From the NCBI RefSeq assembly GCF_003544875.1, contig NZ_CP032094.1, positions 1,178,001-1,242,000 on the forward strand: a stretch of DNA of 64,000 bases, in the 5' to 3' direction. This document shows positions 27,062 to 36,469 of this stretch, piece after piece. Source of the DNA: Vibrio alfacsensis. GTDB lineage: Bacteria; Pseudomonadota; Gammaproteobacteria; Enterobacterales; Vibrionaceae. Both the position numbers and the translations under genes were made by a program. How positions within the stretch are numbered: the stretch's first letter is position 1; the number at the start of each line of letters is the position of its first letter. The notes beneath the pieces were generated by a model, which did not search any database, had not been told where the DNA came from, and saw nothing but the letters and a program-made list of their open reading frames with translations.

Positions 27062-27593
27062 TTAGTTACCAGAAAATGAATCTTGGTATAAACCCTCGCT
27101 TACCAATATTTCATTAACGCTTGGTGTCGTGAAAGTACTGATATCTTGGCCTTTCACCAATGCTTCTCGAATGTCCGTGCTTCTCACTTTCACTCTTTCA
27201 GGGCACGCCATGACTGTCCATCGCTGAGTAATCTCTTGTGCCTTATAAAATTTAGCAAAATTAAAGAAATTATCCGGACCAATAACAAACGTTATATCGG
27301 CTTGGGGTAGATTTCTTGAATTTTTCTAATAACGCAAAAGTCGTCACACTTTGTTCAGGTTGGTATAAAGCTTGCTCTTGCTCTGAGCGTTGGACATTAG
27401 AAAGCCCGAGATCCGTGATAAAGGCATCGACCAATTTGCACCGTATTGGGTAATCCAGCATATTTTTTCCCCAAGCGTGTGCAATGCTTGGTTCTAGAAG
27501 CACAAGATCAAAGTGACTCAGTGATTCGATCACACTCTTGTGACCTAAACTAGGTGGGTTAAATGCACTACCAAAAACGGCGATTTTTTTCAT
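27062..27593 (-). pseudogene. nadD: NadD-like nucleotidyltransferase, frameshifted
   Basis: The start MKKIAVFGSAFNPPSLGHK is the nucleotidyltransferase signature, with GSAFNPPSLGH in place of the usual GGTFDPIHxGH. The frame breaks near 27304-27325. Adding one base in the T5 run (27321-27325) and one in the G4 run (27304-27307) gives EKIQEIYPQADITFVIGPDN, and then an open frame to 27062, about 177 residues, containing the R-S-T-D-I-R motif of the family. It should adenylylate nicotinate or nicotinamide mononucleotide. It is divergent from nadE, which fits NAD synthesis or salvage. Confidence 0.78.
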
Positions 27594-27800
27594 ATCCGGT
27601 AATTACCTGGTTGAAGGAGTTTTCTAATCCGATGAATTCGGTATGATACTACTAATCTTTAAAGCTTTTTGACACCAAAGCGACATTTATGAACATCAAC
27701 TGAGTAGTTTATCACCAGTCATATCATAGACGTCTTCATATGGATGAATCACGTCACCCTCGTTTTGTGTCAAATCTATTTGCAGGAAAAGGAACCTTAA

Positions 27801-28631
27801 ATGGAACAATCCATCCGCGATGAAATGCGAGTACTCCCATCGATTGATGCGCATTTCGAAATTAAACGCCGCATCGCTTTCATTAAACGTAAGCTGCAAG
27901 ACTCTGGATGCAAATCCCTTGTGCTGGGTATTAGCGGCGGTGTGGACTCGACAACGTGTGGCCGTTTGGCTCAACTCGCTGTCAACCAACTCAACGAAGA
28001 ATCGGGCAACAATAGCTATCAATTTATCGCGGTTCGCCTACCATATGGCGAGCAAAAAGACGAAGATGAAGCGCAACTTGCCCTTTCTTTCATTCAACCG
28101 ACCCACTCCGTGTCTGTGAATATTAAAGACGGTGTAGATGGGCTTCATACGGCGTCGCACGTTGCATTGGAGGGTACAGGTCTTCTACCAACGGACGCGG
28201 CAAAAGTAGACTTCGTGAAAGGCAACGTTAAAGCACGTGCTCGTATGATTGCCCAATATGAAATCGCCGGTTACGTTGGCGGATTAGTGATTGGTACGGA
28301 TCATTCTGCAGAGAACATCACTGGTTTCTACACCAAATTTGGTGATGGGGCATGTGATATGGCACCGCTGTTTGGTCTCAACAAACGTCAAGTGCGTGAA
28401 GTTGCGGCAACACTAGGCGCACCAGAATTACTCGTGAAGAAAGTCCCAACGGCGGACCTAGAAGAACTTGCTCCGCAAAAAGCAGACGAAGATGCTTTGA
28501 GCCTTACTTACGAACAAATCGATGATTTCCTTGAGGGTAAGCCAGTATCCCAAGAAGTCAGTGATCGTCTCGTTGCAATCTACAAAGCGACTCAACACAA
28601 GCGTCAACCTATCCCAACAATCTACGATTAG
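27801..28631 (+). CDS. nadE: NH3-dependent NAD+ synthetase
   Basis: This 276-residue protein of the NadE single-domain type has the PP-loop [16 protein letters not shown] at about 45-60, and [29 protein letters not shown] for the deamido-NAD and ATP sites. It amidates nicotinate adenine dinucleotide with ammonia as the last step of NAD synthesis. A terminator follows. It is divergent from the nadD-like gene. Confidence 0.95.
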   Translation: MEQSIRDEMRVLPSIDAHFEIKRRIAFIKRKLQDSGCKSLVLGISGGVDSTTCGRLAQLAVNQLNEESGNNSYQFIAVRLPYGEQKDEDEAQLALSFIQPTHSVSVNIKDGVDGLHTASHVALEGTGLLPTDAAKVDFVKGNVKARARMIAQYEIAGYVGGLVIGTDHSAENITGFYTKFGDGACDMAPLFGLNKRQVREVAATLGAPELLVKKVPTADLEELAPQKADEDALSLTYEQIDDFLEGKPVSQEVSDRLVAIYKATQHKRQPIPTIYD

Positions 28632-28684
28632 CATCGATGGTGCTCATGAGAGACTCGCTTCTCAAGTCGATAAAAAGTCGATAA

Positions 28685-28716
28685 AAAACGCCGCTAAGTT
28701 CAGTTAGCGGCGTTTT
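28685..28716. terminator. Bidirectional terminator after nadE
   Basis: A perfect 13-bp stem (28685-28697 with 28704-28716) with A4 and T4 at the ends, and a 6-nt loop. Confidence 0.92.
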
Positions 28717-28754
28717 CGTTACTAATTATGAGCAACATTTATCATATAAGAGCG

Positions 28755-30572
28755 TTAGTCTGTCAACGTCACGTCTGTTTGCGGAATAGCGCAACACGCC
28801 AACACCTTGCCCATACTGCGCTCTTCTTCAGTGATTGCAGGAACCTCTGGGTGGTCAACCTGCCCTGACTCCAATTGAACCTTACACGCTCCGCACAAGC
28901 CCGCACGGCAGCTATTGGCAATACTCCGCCCTGCATTTTCAACTTGTTCTAACAACGTTTGTTGGTTATTACCGATGAGCTTAAATCCGTTGAACTCGAT
29001 TTCTACACTCTTTTCTGGCTTCGTCGTTGCAGCAGCGACACCAAACGCTTCTTGGTGATAGTGTTCTTCCGGCAAGCCTTTCTTAAGCAATAGATTTTTC
29101 GCTTTTTGCATAAAGCCGTCTGGTCCACAGACGAACACTTGACGCTGTTCTACATCTTTAATCTGTTTGATATGAGATAAACTGATGCGTCCTTTCAAAC
29201 CAAACCAATCAATCGCTGGCTGGGTTAAGCAAATCTTCAAGTCCAAACCTGGGTGTTGGCGCTTTAGTTCATCGAGCTCATCTTTACATGGAATATCAAT
29301 CTCACTGCTGCACTGATGGTAGAACACCACATCATCAAGTTGGTTGTGATCAGCTAAGTAACGAACCATTGACAGCATTGGTGTTACACCGCTGCCTGCA
29401 GAAAGCAGTAGTAATGGCTGAGCTTGATGCTCTTTAAGATGAAATTGACCATCCGGTGTTTCAGCTTCAAGCACATCCCCTACTTGCAAGTTATCAAGCA
29501 GTGCATTTGACACGCGTCCACCAGAAACGCGCTTAACGGAAATGGCATAACGACCTAAGCGAGATGGGCTAGATGACAGCGTGTAACGACGCCCCACTTT
29601 CTTGCCATCAATGCCCACATCAATAGGCAGGTGTTGACCAGGTAGATACACAGGCAGTGAACCTTTGCTTGGCTCTAGCCAGAATGTCACAAAATCACGG
29701 GCGATTTCTTCTCGTTCGACACAGGTCAGCGTCATTCGATTAGGCGAATTATCTGAGTAAAACTCTGGCTCTTTATATTCCAAAACCTCAACTTTATCGC
29801 CTTGGCGGATAATGCCTTCATTGCGTGCAACCAGATTTTGTCCAAAGAAAACGCCACCACGCTCATTCGCACGGAATTCTTGCAGTGTTTTCAGTGGTTC
29901 TTTGCTTTCTCGGAATGTGCCGCGTTGAGTGTTCACGGTCGTTAGAATGCATCTCTCACAAGGTTTGACTGATTCAAATTCCACTTCGCCAATGCGAATG
30001 CGTTTCCATGAGTCTTCTTCAAATGGTTTCGTGTCTGCAACGACAAGGTTGGTGCGAAACTGATCCATTGAGTGCTGTTCAGAGCTTCTGCGATTCAACT
30101 CTTCTAGCGACGCTTCGCTTATCACAAGTACTGGGTAACCATCGGCAAAGCTCACATTGTGGCCCAATTTTTCTCTGATACGATTGGATTGTTCGCCGGT
30201 AAAAAGCAACTCGACTCGCAGACCCACGACTTTACTAAACCAATCATCCGCTTCATCGGTGGTCGTATATGCCATAAAACGGTCTTTCCAAACCGTCGCA
30301 GGTGCTTCCTGCATTTTGAAATCTTGATAGCGGATCTTTAAAGGCGCTTCACCAAGGCTGGTAAACACCACACCATCAGGCAACAATGCCGACTTTATGG
30401 TCACCATTTGCGGAAATTTTCGAGCTGTCACCATTGAGCCATCTGAGGTCGCAATCATAAAACGACGGTCAAAACTCAAGCCTTGCTTTTCTACCCACGC
30501 TGAAGACAATGCCACACCGCCAACGGACTTTACGGGGAAAACATTAATCTGAGATAAAACGGAATGCGACAT
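28755..30572 (-). CDS. MOSC-FNR-[2Fe-2S] fusion reductase
   Basis: This 605-residue three-module protein has a MOSC N-terminal barrel and MOSC domain (1-265, with CERCILTTV), then a ferredoxin-reductase-like FAD/NAD region (285-500, with RRYTLSSSPS and LSAGSGVTPMLSM), then a plant-type [2Fe-2S] domain (CRAGLCGACKVQ, final Cys near the end). The order YcbX-like plus Hcr-like suggests a hydroxylamine or N-hydroxyl reductase, or electron donor to the hybrid-cluster protein. hcp is not in the window. The gene stands alone. Confidence 0.83.
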   Translation of the reverse strand: MSHSVLSQINVFPVKSVGGVALSSAWVEKQGLSFDRRFMIATSDGSMVTARKFPQMVTIKSALLPDGVVFTSLGEAPLKIRYQDFKMQEAPATVWKDRFMAYTTTDEADDWFSKVVGLRVELLFTGEQSNRIREKLGHNVSFADGYPVLVISEASLEELNRRSSEQHSMDQFRTNLVVADTKPFEEDSWKRIRIGEVEFESVKPCERCILTTVNTQRGTFRESKEPLKTLQEFRANERGGVFFGQNLVARNEGIIRQGDKVEVLEYKEPEFYSDNSPNRMTLTCVEREEIARDFVTFWLEPSKGSLPVYLPGQHLPIDVGIDGKKVGRRYTLSSSPSRLGRYAISVKRVSGGRVSNALLDNLQVGDVLEAETPDGQFHLKEHQAQPLLLLSAGSGVTPMLSMVRYLADHNQLDDVVFYHQCSSEIDIPCKDELDELKRQHPGLDLKICLTQPAIDWFGLKGRISLSHIKQIKDVEQRQVFVCGPDGFMQKAKNLLLKKGLPEEHYHQEAFGVAAATTKPEKSVEIEFNGFKLIGNNQQTLLEQVENAGRSIANSCRAGLCGACKVQLESGQVDHPEVPAITEEERSMGKVLACCAIPQTDVTLTD

Positions 30573-30858
30573 AGCTTCTACCTGCTGGTGTATTTTAATT
30601 GTCCGACTATCATATCCTTATCTTCGTCCTTGCCCAAGTAAACACAAGCCGTTATTTTTGCTAGATTCTACATAGCACAAGGAAGCGACAGCAGCAAAAG
30701 AGAAACAACGCCCAAGATAAGATGCTCTCCACCATTTAAGAGTGAAATCCTTTTAAAATTTGCATCATTCTGACCGAGTGACTATTGCCAAAATGTGACA
30801 TTAGACACATAATGCGTCGGTTTTTTGACGTTGATTCCACCTATCCGGAGCATAATTC

Positions 30859-31023
30859 ATGGATACTAACAAACTGATTCTAATTCTACTTTGTATCTTC
30901 CTTCCACCAGTGGCGGTTTACATGGAAAAAGGTCTAGAAAAAGACTTCTTCATCAACCTGATCCTGACGTTTTTCTTCTTCCTTCCGGGCACCATTCATG
31001 CGCTTTGGTTGACGATGAAATAA
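30859..31023 (+). CDS. Pmp3/YqaE-type small membrane protein
   Basis: The ORF encodes 54 residues starting at ATG 30859, preceded by TCCGGAG at good spacing. It has two hydrophobic helices separated by a short charged loop (KGLEKDF), with the Pro-Pro of FLPPVAVY and the FLPGTIHALW ending typical of the UPF0057/Pmp3 family, which affects membrane potential and salt tolerance. It is a single gene upstream of pyrC. Confidence 0.85.
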   Translation: MDTNKLILILLCIFLPPVAVYMEKGLEKDFFINLILTFFFFLPGTIHALWLTMK

Positions 31024-31103
31024 CCAGTTCGGCTCTCACCTTTAAGAAATATGAAAAATGGGATGCAATACTAGTGTAATTCCACTATCATCCTGTCGCC
31101 TAA

Positions 31104-31119
31104 GCGCAAGCGTTTGCTC
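31104..31119. promoter_or_regulatory. PurR-box-like site upstream of pyrC
   Basis: GCGCAAGCGTTTGCTC matches the 16-bp PurR consensus ACGCAAACGTTTGCGT at 12 positions, including the central CG. It lies 60 bp upstream of pyrC. E. coli pyrC is a known PurR target. Confidence 0.72.
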
Positions 31120-31142
31120 TTGAGGTAAATGCAGCGTTTTAG

Positions 31143-31173
31143 GCTCCAAACATAACTTTTAAATGGTGGGAGC
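31143..31173 (+). promoter_or_regulatory. Leader hairpin hiding the pyrC ribosome-binding site
   Basis: GCTCC (31143-31147) can pair with GGAGC (31169-31173), covering the GGGAG just before the pyrC ATG. This resembles the E. coli pyrC leader, where longer transcripts fold and block translation when CTP is high. The hairpin is visible; the control is inferred. Confidence 0.5.
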
Positions 31174-31178
31174 AATTA

Positions 31179-32207
31179 ATGACAACACTGACTATTACTC
31201 GTCCTGACGATTGGCACGTTCACTTACGCGATGGAGAGGTATTAAAAGATACCGTTCGCGATATTAGCCGTTACAACGGCCGTGCGCTGATCATGCCAAA
31301 CACCGTCCCACCTGTTACCGATACTGAAATGGCGCTAGCCTACCGTGACCGAATCCTTGCTGAGCAACACGGCGAGCAATTCGTTCCGCTTATGACGCTT
31401 TATCTGACAGACAACACCACACCAGATGAAATCCGCAAAGCCAAAGCAACAGGCAAAATTGTCGCAGCAAAGCTTTACCCAGCTGGCGCAACCACCAACT
31501 CTGATTCTGGTGTAACCGATGCAAAGAACATCTACCACGTTTTTGAAGCGATGGAAGAAGTGGGCATGCTGCTTTTGGTTCATGGTGAAGTGACTCATAA
31601 TCACGTTGATATTTTCGACCGTGAAAAAGAATTCCTAGACACGGTTCTTGCTCCTATCGTCAACGACTTCCCTAACCTAAAAATCGTTCTTGAGCACATC
31701 ACCACAGCTGACGCAGCGAACTTCGTCAACAACGCTTCTGACAATGTTGCAGCAACGATTACCGCTCACCACCTGCTCTTTAACCGTAACCACATGCTTG
31801 TGGGCGGCATTAAACCGCACTTCTACTGTCTACCAATTCTTAAGCGCAATACCCACCAACAAGCGCTTATCGAAGCAGCAACTAGCGGTAGCAAGAAGTT
31901 CTTCCTAGGCACAGACTCAGCACCACACGCAAAAGGCGCAAAAGAGTCGGCATGTGGTTGTGCAGGTTCATACACAGCGCACGCAGCACTAGAGCTTTAC
32001 GCAGAAGTGTTTGATAAAGAGGGTAAGCTGGAAAACCTAGAAGCATTCGCTAGTTTGAATGGCCCAGATTTCTACGGCATACCTCGTAATACCGATACTG
32101 TAACACTAGAGAAATCAGCATGGGCGGTACCAGAAAACATGCCGTTTGGTAACGACATCGTGGTGCCAATTCGTGCAAACGAAAATATTGAGTGGGAAGT
32201 GAAGTAA
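31179..32207 (+). CDS. pyrC: Dihydroorotase
   Basis: This 342-residue PyrC is of the E. coli class II-type length. Metal ligands are visible in HVHLRDG near the N-terminus, the carboxylated Lys in [14 protein letters not shown], His in LVHGEVT and LEHITT, and Asp in FLGTDSAPH. It closes carbamoyl-aspartate to dihydroorotate in pyrimidine synthesis. PurR and leader sites precede it. A terminator follows. Confidence 0.96.
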   Translation: MTTLTITRPDDWHVHLRDGEVLKDTVRDISRYNGRALIMPNTVPPVTDTEMALAYRDRILAEQHGEQFVPLMTLYLTDNTTPDEIRKAKATGKIVAAKLYPAGATTNSDSGVTDAKNIYHVFEAMEEVGMLLLVHGEVTHNHVDIFDREKEFLDTVLAPIVNDFPNLKIVLEHITTADAANFVNNASDNVAATITAHHLLFNRNHMLVGGIKPHFYCLPILKRNTHQQALIEAATSGSKKFFLGTDSAPHAKGAKESACGCAGSYTAHAALELYAEVFDKEGKLENLEAFASLNGPDFYGIPRNTDTVTLEKSAWAVPENMPFGNDIVVPIRANENIEWEVK

Positions 32208-32222
32208 TCACCCCATTAAATA

Positions 32223-32267
32223 AAAAGGTCATGCCGCCATATTCGATATGAAAATGCATGACCTTTT
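32223..32267. terminator. Bidirectional terminator between pyrC and the DUF808 gene
   Basis: Arms AAAAGGTCATG and CATGACCTTTT (32223-32233 and 32257-32267) are perfect, with a 23-nt loop. Confidence 0.82.
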
Positions 32268-32295
32268 CTTTTGCTGCTAAAGAGCTATTTAGCGC

Positions 32296-33204
32296 TTATT
32301 TACCTCGAACTTTCTCAACCACCGTCCAAACTGCGACAACCGTTAACCCCGCTAACACACCAATCAAACCGTTAAGCAGTGTAGGCACAATGGCCGTTGC
32401 GATAGTATGACCGCGAAAATCCATGATGATAGGTTCAATCAAGTAATGGATCGCAGGTACGTTATGAACAACAATACCACCGCCAACCAAGAACATCGCC
32501 GCCGTACCAACAATCGCAAGCATCTTCATCAATTTTGGCGCGAACGCCACTAAAGCACCACCGAGTTTGGCCTTAAAACCCTCACCGTTAGAAGTGCGCT
32601 CTAGGTAGAAGCCCAAATCATCAAGCTTAACGATGCCAGCCACTAAACCGTACACACCAATAGTCATCAAGACCGCAATTAGGCTTACCACGAGGATCTG
32701 CGTCACGATACTTGTCCCAGTTACCGTACCTAACGCAATCACGATGATTTCAGCAGACAAAATAAAGTCCGTACGAATCGCCCCCGCCACTTTTCTTTTC
32801 TCGTACTCTTCCACAGACTCACCCGTATCAGAGGACTCCTCCGCTTTATCTTCATGTTGATGAGCATGAGGAAAGAGTTTTTCTAAAATCTTCTCTGCGC
32901 CTTCAAAACAGAGAAACAAACCACCAATTAAGAGTAATGGCATGATAAGCCACGGAATAAACGCACTAATGAGCAACGCAGCTGGCACCAGTATCAGCTT
33001 ATTTTTAAATGAGCCTTTCGCGACCGCCCATACCACTGGGATTTCGCGTTCAGCAGCAACACCTGATACTTGTTGTGCATTTAGAGCCAGATCATCGCCC
33101 AAAACCCCGGCTGTTTTTTTTGCCGCCACTTTCGACATTAACGCGACATCATCCAATACAGCGGCAATGTCATCCAACAGTGTGAGTAAACTTGCTCCAG
33201 CCAT
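32296..33204 (-). CDS. DUF808/YedI family membrane protein
   Basis: From the ATG at 33204 there are 302 residues. The first part MAGASLLTLLDDIAAVLDDVALMSKVAAKKT is the DUF808 signature, quoted as LLTLLDDIAAVLDD. It is followed by six or so hydrophobic segments and a His-rich soluble loop (HAHQHEDK). Function of the family is unknown. It is convergent with pyrC. Confidence 0.85.
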   Translation of the reverse strand: MAGASLLTLLDDIAAVLDDVALMSKVAAKKTAGVLGDDLALNAQQVSGVAAEREIPVVWAVAKGSFKNKLILVPAALLISAFIPWLIMPLLLIGGLFLCFEGAEKILEKLFPHAHQHEDKAEESSDTGESVEEYEKRKVAGAIRTDFILSAEIIVIALGTVTGTSIVTQILVVSLIAVLMTIGVYGLVAGIVKLDDLGFYLERTSNGEGFKAKLGGALVAFAPKLMKMLAIVGTAAMFLVGGGIVVHNVPAIHYLIEPIIMDFRGHTIATAIVPTLLNGLIGVLAGLTVVAVWTVVEKVRGK

Positions 33205-33378
33205 TTTATTTTCTCTTATATGGAATTGAATAAGTAACAAAATGTAACACCATTAATTCACTCAGCAAAGTGATGATTCTGCAAAGAATAAGGTCACAAA
33301 TTGTGTTTTCTGTTGCCGTGGCTTGGAGACAGGACTAGTCTTGTCTTACCTTTCAAGCACACAAAAGAAAAAGTATAG

Positions 33379-34299
33379 ATGAAAAGCGGATACACTTACC
33401 CAATCGGTACCCAAGGCGAACCTTGGGGTGAAGTAGAACGTAAAGCATGGTTTGAACAACGCGATGTGAAGCGCAGCTACCAACAAGAAGTGGTGTCTAA
33501 GATTGATGCGCTTCGTGATCGTTTCGATGTGGAACAATACGGTGCCCTTTCTTACGATGAATCACGCTTCCCACTATTTTGCATCAAAACTCGCAACTGG
33601 GATGCAAACAAACCTGTTGTTTTAGTAACCGGTGGGGTTCATGGTTACGAAACGAGCGGCGTGCATGGCGCACTTAAGTTTGTTGATGCGCAAGCAGAAC
33701 GTTACGCTGAGCACTTCAACATTGTCGTCGCACCTTGTGTTAGCCCTTGGGGTTACGAAGTGATTAACCGCTGGAACCCAAATGCGATTGATCCAAACCG
33801 CTCTTTCTATTCGGACAGCCCAGCGGAAGAATCGGCGAACCTCATCAAATTGGTGGCAACATTAGGCGATGTGTTAATGCACATTGACCTCCATGAAACG
33901 ACGGATTCTGATGAAACCGAATTCCGACCAGCGCTAGCAGCCCGTGATGGCATTGAGTACATTGAGGGTATGATCCCTGATGGTTTCTACACAGTAGGTG
34001 ATACAGAAAACCCTCAACCAGAGTTTCAGAAAGCCATTATTGAATCTGTCGCTAAAGTCACGCACATCGCCCCTGCTGATGATAAAGGTGAAATCATCGG
34101 CTCTCCAGTGGTTCAATTTGGTGTGATCAACTACCCGATGGTGAAGCTAGGTCTGTGTGGCGGTGTCACCAACTGTATTTACGGCACCACGACGGAAGTT
34201 TACCCAGACAGCCCAAAAGTGACTGACGAAGAGTGCAATGACGCTCAAGTAGCAGCGGTTGTGGGTGGGTTGGATTTCTTGCTAGCCAAGCGCGCATGA
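33379..34299 (+). CDS. M14-family metallocarboxypeptidase or deacylase
   Basis: This 306-residue zinc hydrolase has VTGGVHGYETSG (His-x-x-Glu zinc ligands), then NPNAIDPNRSF, then HIDLHETTDSDETEF with the third ligand His and a downstream Glu. It resembles succinylglutamate desuccinylase/aspartoacylase and related peptidases of the M14 clan. It has no signal peptide, so it acts in the cytosol. The substrate is not known. Confidence 0.82.
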   Translation: MKSGYTYPIGTQGEPWGEVERKAWFEQRDVKRSYQQEVVSKIDALRDRFDVEQYGALSYDESRFPLFCIKTRNWDANKPVVLVTGGVHGYETSGVHGALKFVDAQAERYAEHFNIVVAPCVSPWGYEVINRWNPNAIDPNRSFYSDSPAEESANLIKLVATLGDVLMHIDLHETTDSDETEFRPALAARDGIEYIEGMIPDGFYTVGDTENPQPEFQKAIIESVAKVTHIAPADDKGEIIGSPVVQFGVINYPMVKLGLCGGVTNCIYGTTTEVYPDSPKVTDEECNDAQVAAVVGGLDFLLAKRA

Positions 34300-34360
34300 T
34301 TTAAGTAAGCAGTCAGCCACCATTGATGTGATTTGGCACTGCTGAGTTAGCGCAGAACAA

Positions 34361-34383
34361 AGTTAGCGCAGAACGCGCTAACT
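34361..34383 (+). terminator. Hairpin after the M14 peptidase gene
   Basis: A 9-bp stem (AGTTAGCGC with GCGCTAACT) with 5-nt loop; no strong T-run. A direct copy of GTTAGCGCAGAAC precedes it. Confidence 0.6.
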
Positions 34384-34581
34384 CTAAATAGGACAGAATG
34401 AGTCAGCGATTTGCTAAACTATCAATAAATGAAAAACTGCGGATATGGATAAATCACTTCGTAAAGATTTCCAGCCTGCCTCAAGCCTAGCAATGGGTTA
34501 CTTCTAGGTGAAGAATAATGATGAGTAAAAGGAAATAACAACCACTATTGTTTTAAGGGTGACTGGATATATTAAGGAAAA

Positions 34582-34608
34582 CCCGAGTCACTATCTTAAT
34601 AACTCGGG
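34582..34608 (-). terminator. Terminator of grx2
   Basis: CCCGAGT (34582-34588) and ACTCGGG (34602-34608) form a stem followed on the minus strand by TTTTCCTT. Confidence 0.72.
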
Positions 34609-34638
34609 GCTAATTGATGTGTTTTCAGGCCCATCAGT

Positions 34639-35274
34639 CTAAAGACTTAGTAAGCTAGCACCTAGATCATCACTGTTTGTTTCCAGCCATAACTTAAGCT
34701 CTTTCGGCCAATCAATGGTAGATTCTGTAAAGAAGCCACGCAGTAGCGAGAAGTAGATTGCCTGATCAACCAAAGGCAATGGCGATTTACCCGCATTCGG
34801 TTGGATCAACGTTTCAGCTTTAAGCAACTGTGCGTTCACCTCTGCAACAATCTGCTCTGTGTTTTCTAACAGGCGAACAAAGTTCAGCTCTTCTGTCTCT
34901 TTCTTCGCTTGCCATGCAGCAACACTTGCTCCAGTAGCGAACTCTTTTAGATTCAGTTTCGTCCAGCGAGGGTAGCCAATTCTTTGAATCAAAGGGAAAG
35001 TCTCACGCTGAAATGCCAACGTCTCTTCCGATGGTGCAGCTACCGCATCAATACCAGCTTGCTCGATAAAGTAAGCAATGATATCCATACTTTCTGCCAT
35101 CACGCTGCCATCCGCTTTCTCCAATACTGGCACCATTTTCTGACCGATCAAATCAATCAGAGTTTGCGTATCAGCATAATCTACAACTTGGTATTCAACG
35201 TTAAGCTCCAGTGCATTAGCAACATAAGCAACACGGGCACAAAATGGACAATGCTCTTAGATATACAGTTTCAT
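34639..35274 (-). pseudogene. grxB: Glutaredoxin 2, interrupted by an early stop
   Basis: From the ATG at 35274 the frame reads M-K-L-Y-I then TAA (35257-35259) then EHCPFCARVAYVANALEL, the Grx2 start with its CPFC active site. The expected residue at that point is Tyr, so a single base change explains the stop. The downstream frame is open to 34639, about 210 residues in all, with a glutathione-S-transferase-like C-terminal domain. Translation might restart at a later Met, giving a protein without the active site. Confidence 0.82.
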
Positions 35275-35301
35275 CAAAAACCCCGTTTCTATAAGTCTGA
35301 A

Positions 35302-36327
35302 TTAGTATTTAATCGCAGTTTTGCCAATTGATGCGCTGCTTTCAATACGTTGGTGTGCGTCTTTTAACGTCTCAACACTAAAGCCATTCAATGTGGTGGT
35401 CAGTGTAGACTTAATGCGGCCAGCATCAATCAAGTTCGCAGCTTGGAATAGGATATCTTGCTGCTTCTGGATATCGTCAGTGTTAAACAGTGAGCGAGTA
35501 AACATCAGCTCCCAGATAAAGCCAGCTGATTTGCCTTGTAGTTTTGATAGGTCAACACCACCATCAAATTCTACAATTGAACTGATCATGCCTTGCGGAG
35601 CAATCAACTCGACCATTGTATCCCAGTGACCTTTAGTATCTGCAACGTTGAAGATGTAGTCCACATGCTGAATGCCTTGCTCACGTACCGACTCCACTAG
35701 ATTGCGGTGATTCACAACATGGTCAGCGCCCATATCTCTTACCCACTGCTCAGTCTCTGGTCTTGAAGCGGTCGCAATCACTGTTAAGTTAGTGAGCTGC
35801 TTCGCCAGTTGAATCGTAATCGAGCCGACACCGCCTGCGCCACCAATAATCAGGATAGATTTCTTCTCTTCTGGGCGAACGCGTAGGCGATCAAATAAGG
35901 CTTCCCAACCTGTCAATGTAGCGAGAGGCATAACGGCTGCTGATTCGTCAGAAAGGCTTTTTGGAGCGTGGGCTGTAATTCGGTAATCGACTGCTTGGTA
36001 CTCAGCATTCGCCCCCATACGTGTCACATCACCTGCGTAATAAACACGGTCACCAATTTCGAAGCCTGAAACATTGCCACCTTTAGCAACCACTTCACCC
36101 ACCGCGTCATAGCCCAATACTTTTGGCTGCTCTAGGGTTTTATCTTGTGCGTTTCGGATACGTATTTTTGCATCTGCTGGGTTAATCGAGGTCGCACTCA
36201 CTTTTACCAGCAGGTCATTGTCTTTTAGCTCTGGTAGGCTTGTTTCAAACTCGAATAAGCTGTCTTGCTCTGTAATTGCTAGTGATTGAGTAAAACCAAT
36301 CGCTTTCATTGTTGTTGGTGCTGACAT
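35302..36327 (-). CDS. Zinc-type alcohol dehydrogenase family oxidoreductase
   Basis: From ATG 36327 (GGAG upstream) there are 341 residues. The MDR fold shows SINPADAKIRIR, LGYDAVGEVVAKGG, and the NADP-binding IIGGAGGVGSITIQLAKQL. It lacks the structural-zinc cysteines, so it is of the quinone-oxidoreductase type. It is 27 bp upstream of the grx2 start on the same strand, so the two may be one transcript and a redox unit. Confidence 0.87.
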   Translation of the reverse strand: MSAPTTMKAIGFTQSLAITEQDSLFEFETSLPELKDNDLLVKVSATSINPADAKIRIRNAQDKTLEQPKVLGYDAVGEVVAKGGNVSGFEIGDRVYYAGDVTRMGANAEYQAVDYRITAHAPKSLSDESAAVMPLATLTGWEALFDRLRVRPEEKKSILIIGGAGGVGSITIQLAKQLTNLTVIATASRPETEQWVRDMGADHVVNHRNLVESVREQGIQHVDYIFNVADTKGHWDTMVELIAPQGMISSIVEFDGGVDLSKLQGKSAGFIWELMFTRSLFNTDDIQKQQDILFQAANLIDAGRIKSTLTTTLNGFSVETLKDAHQRIESSASIGKTAIKY

Positions 36328-36469
36328 GTTGTTTCTCCTTTGATCGGACACTTTCATCATAGAGATTTTTACCCTAGATAAACCGCCTAATCTTTTAATT
36401 ACATTCAATATATTTTGATAATCACACGACTCGACCGGGTAGTGTTGAGATACTTATCTGTTAACCTAG

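Noticed and set aside
34448..34510. 20-codon ORF after the M14 gene
   Set aside because: No ribosome site and no conserved features; likely chance.
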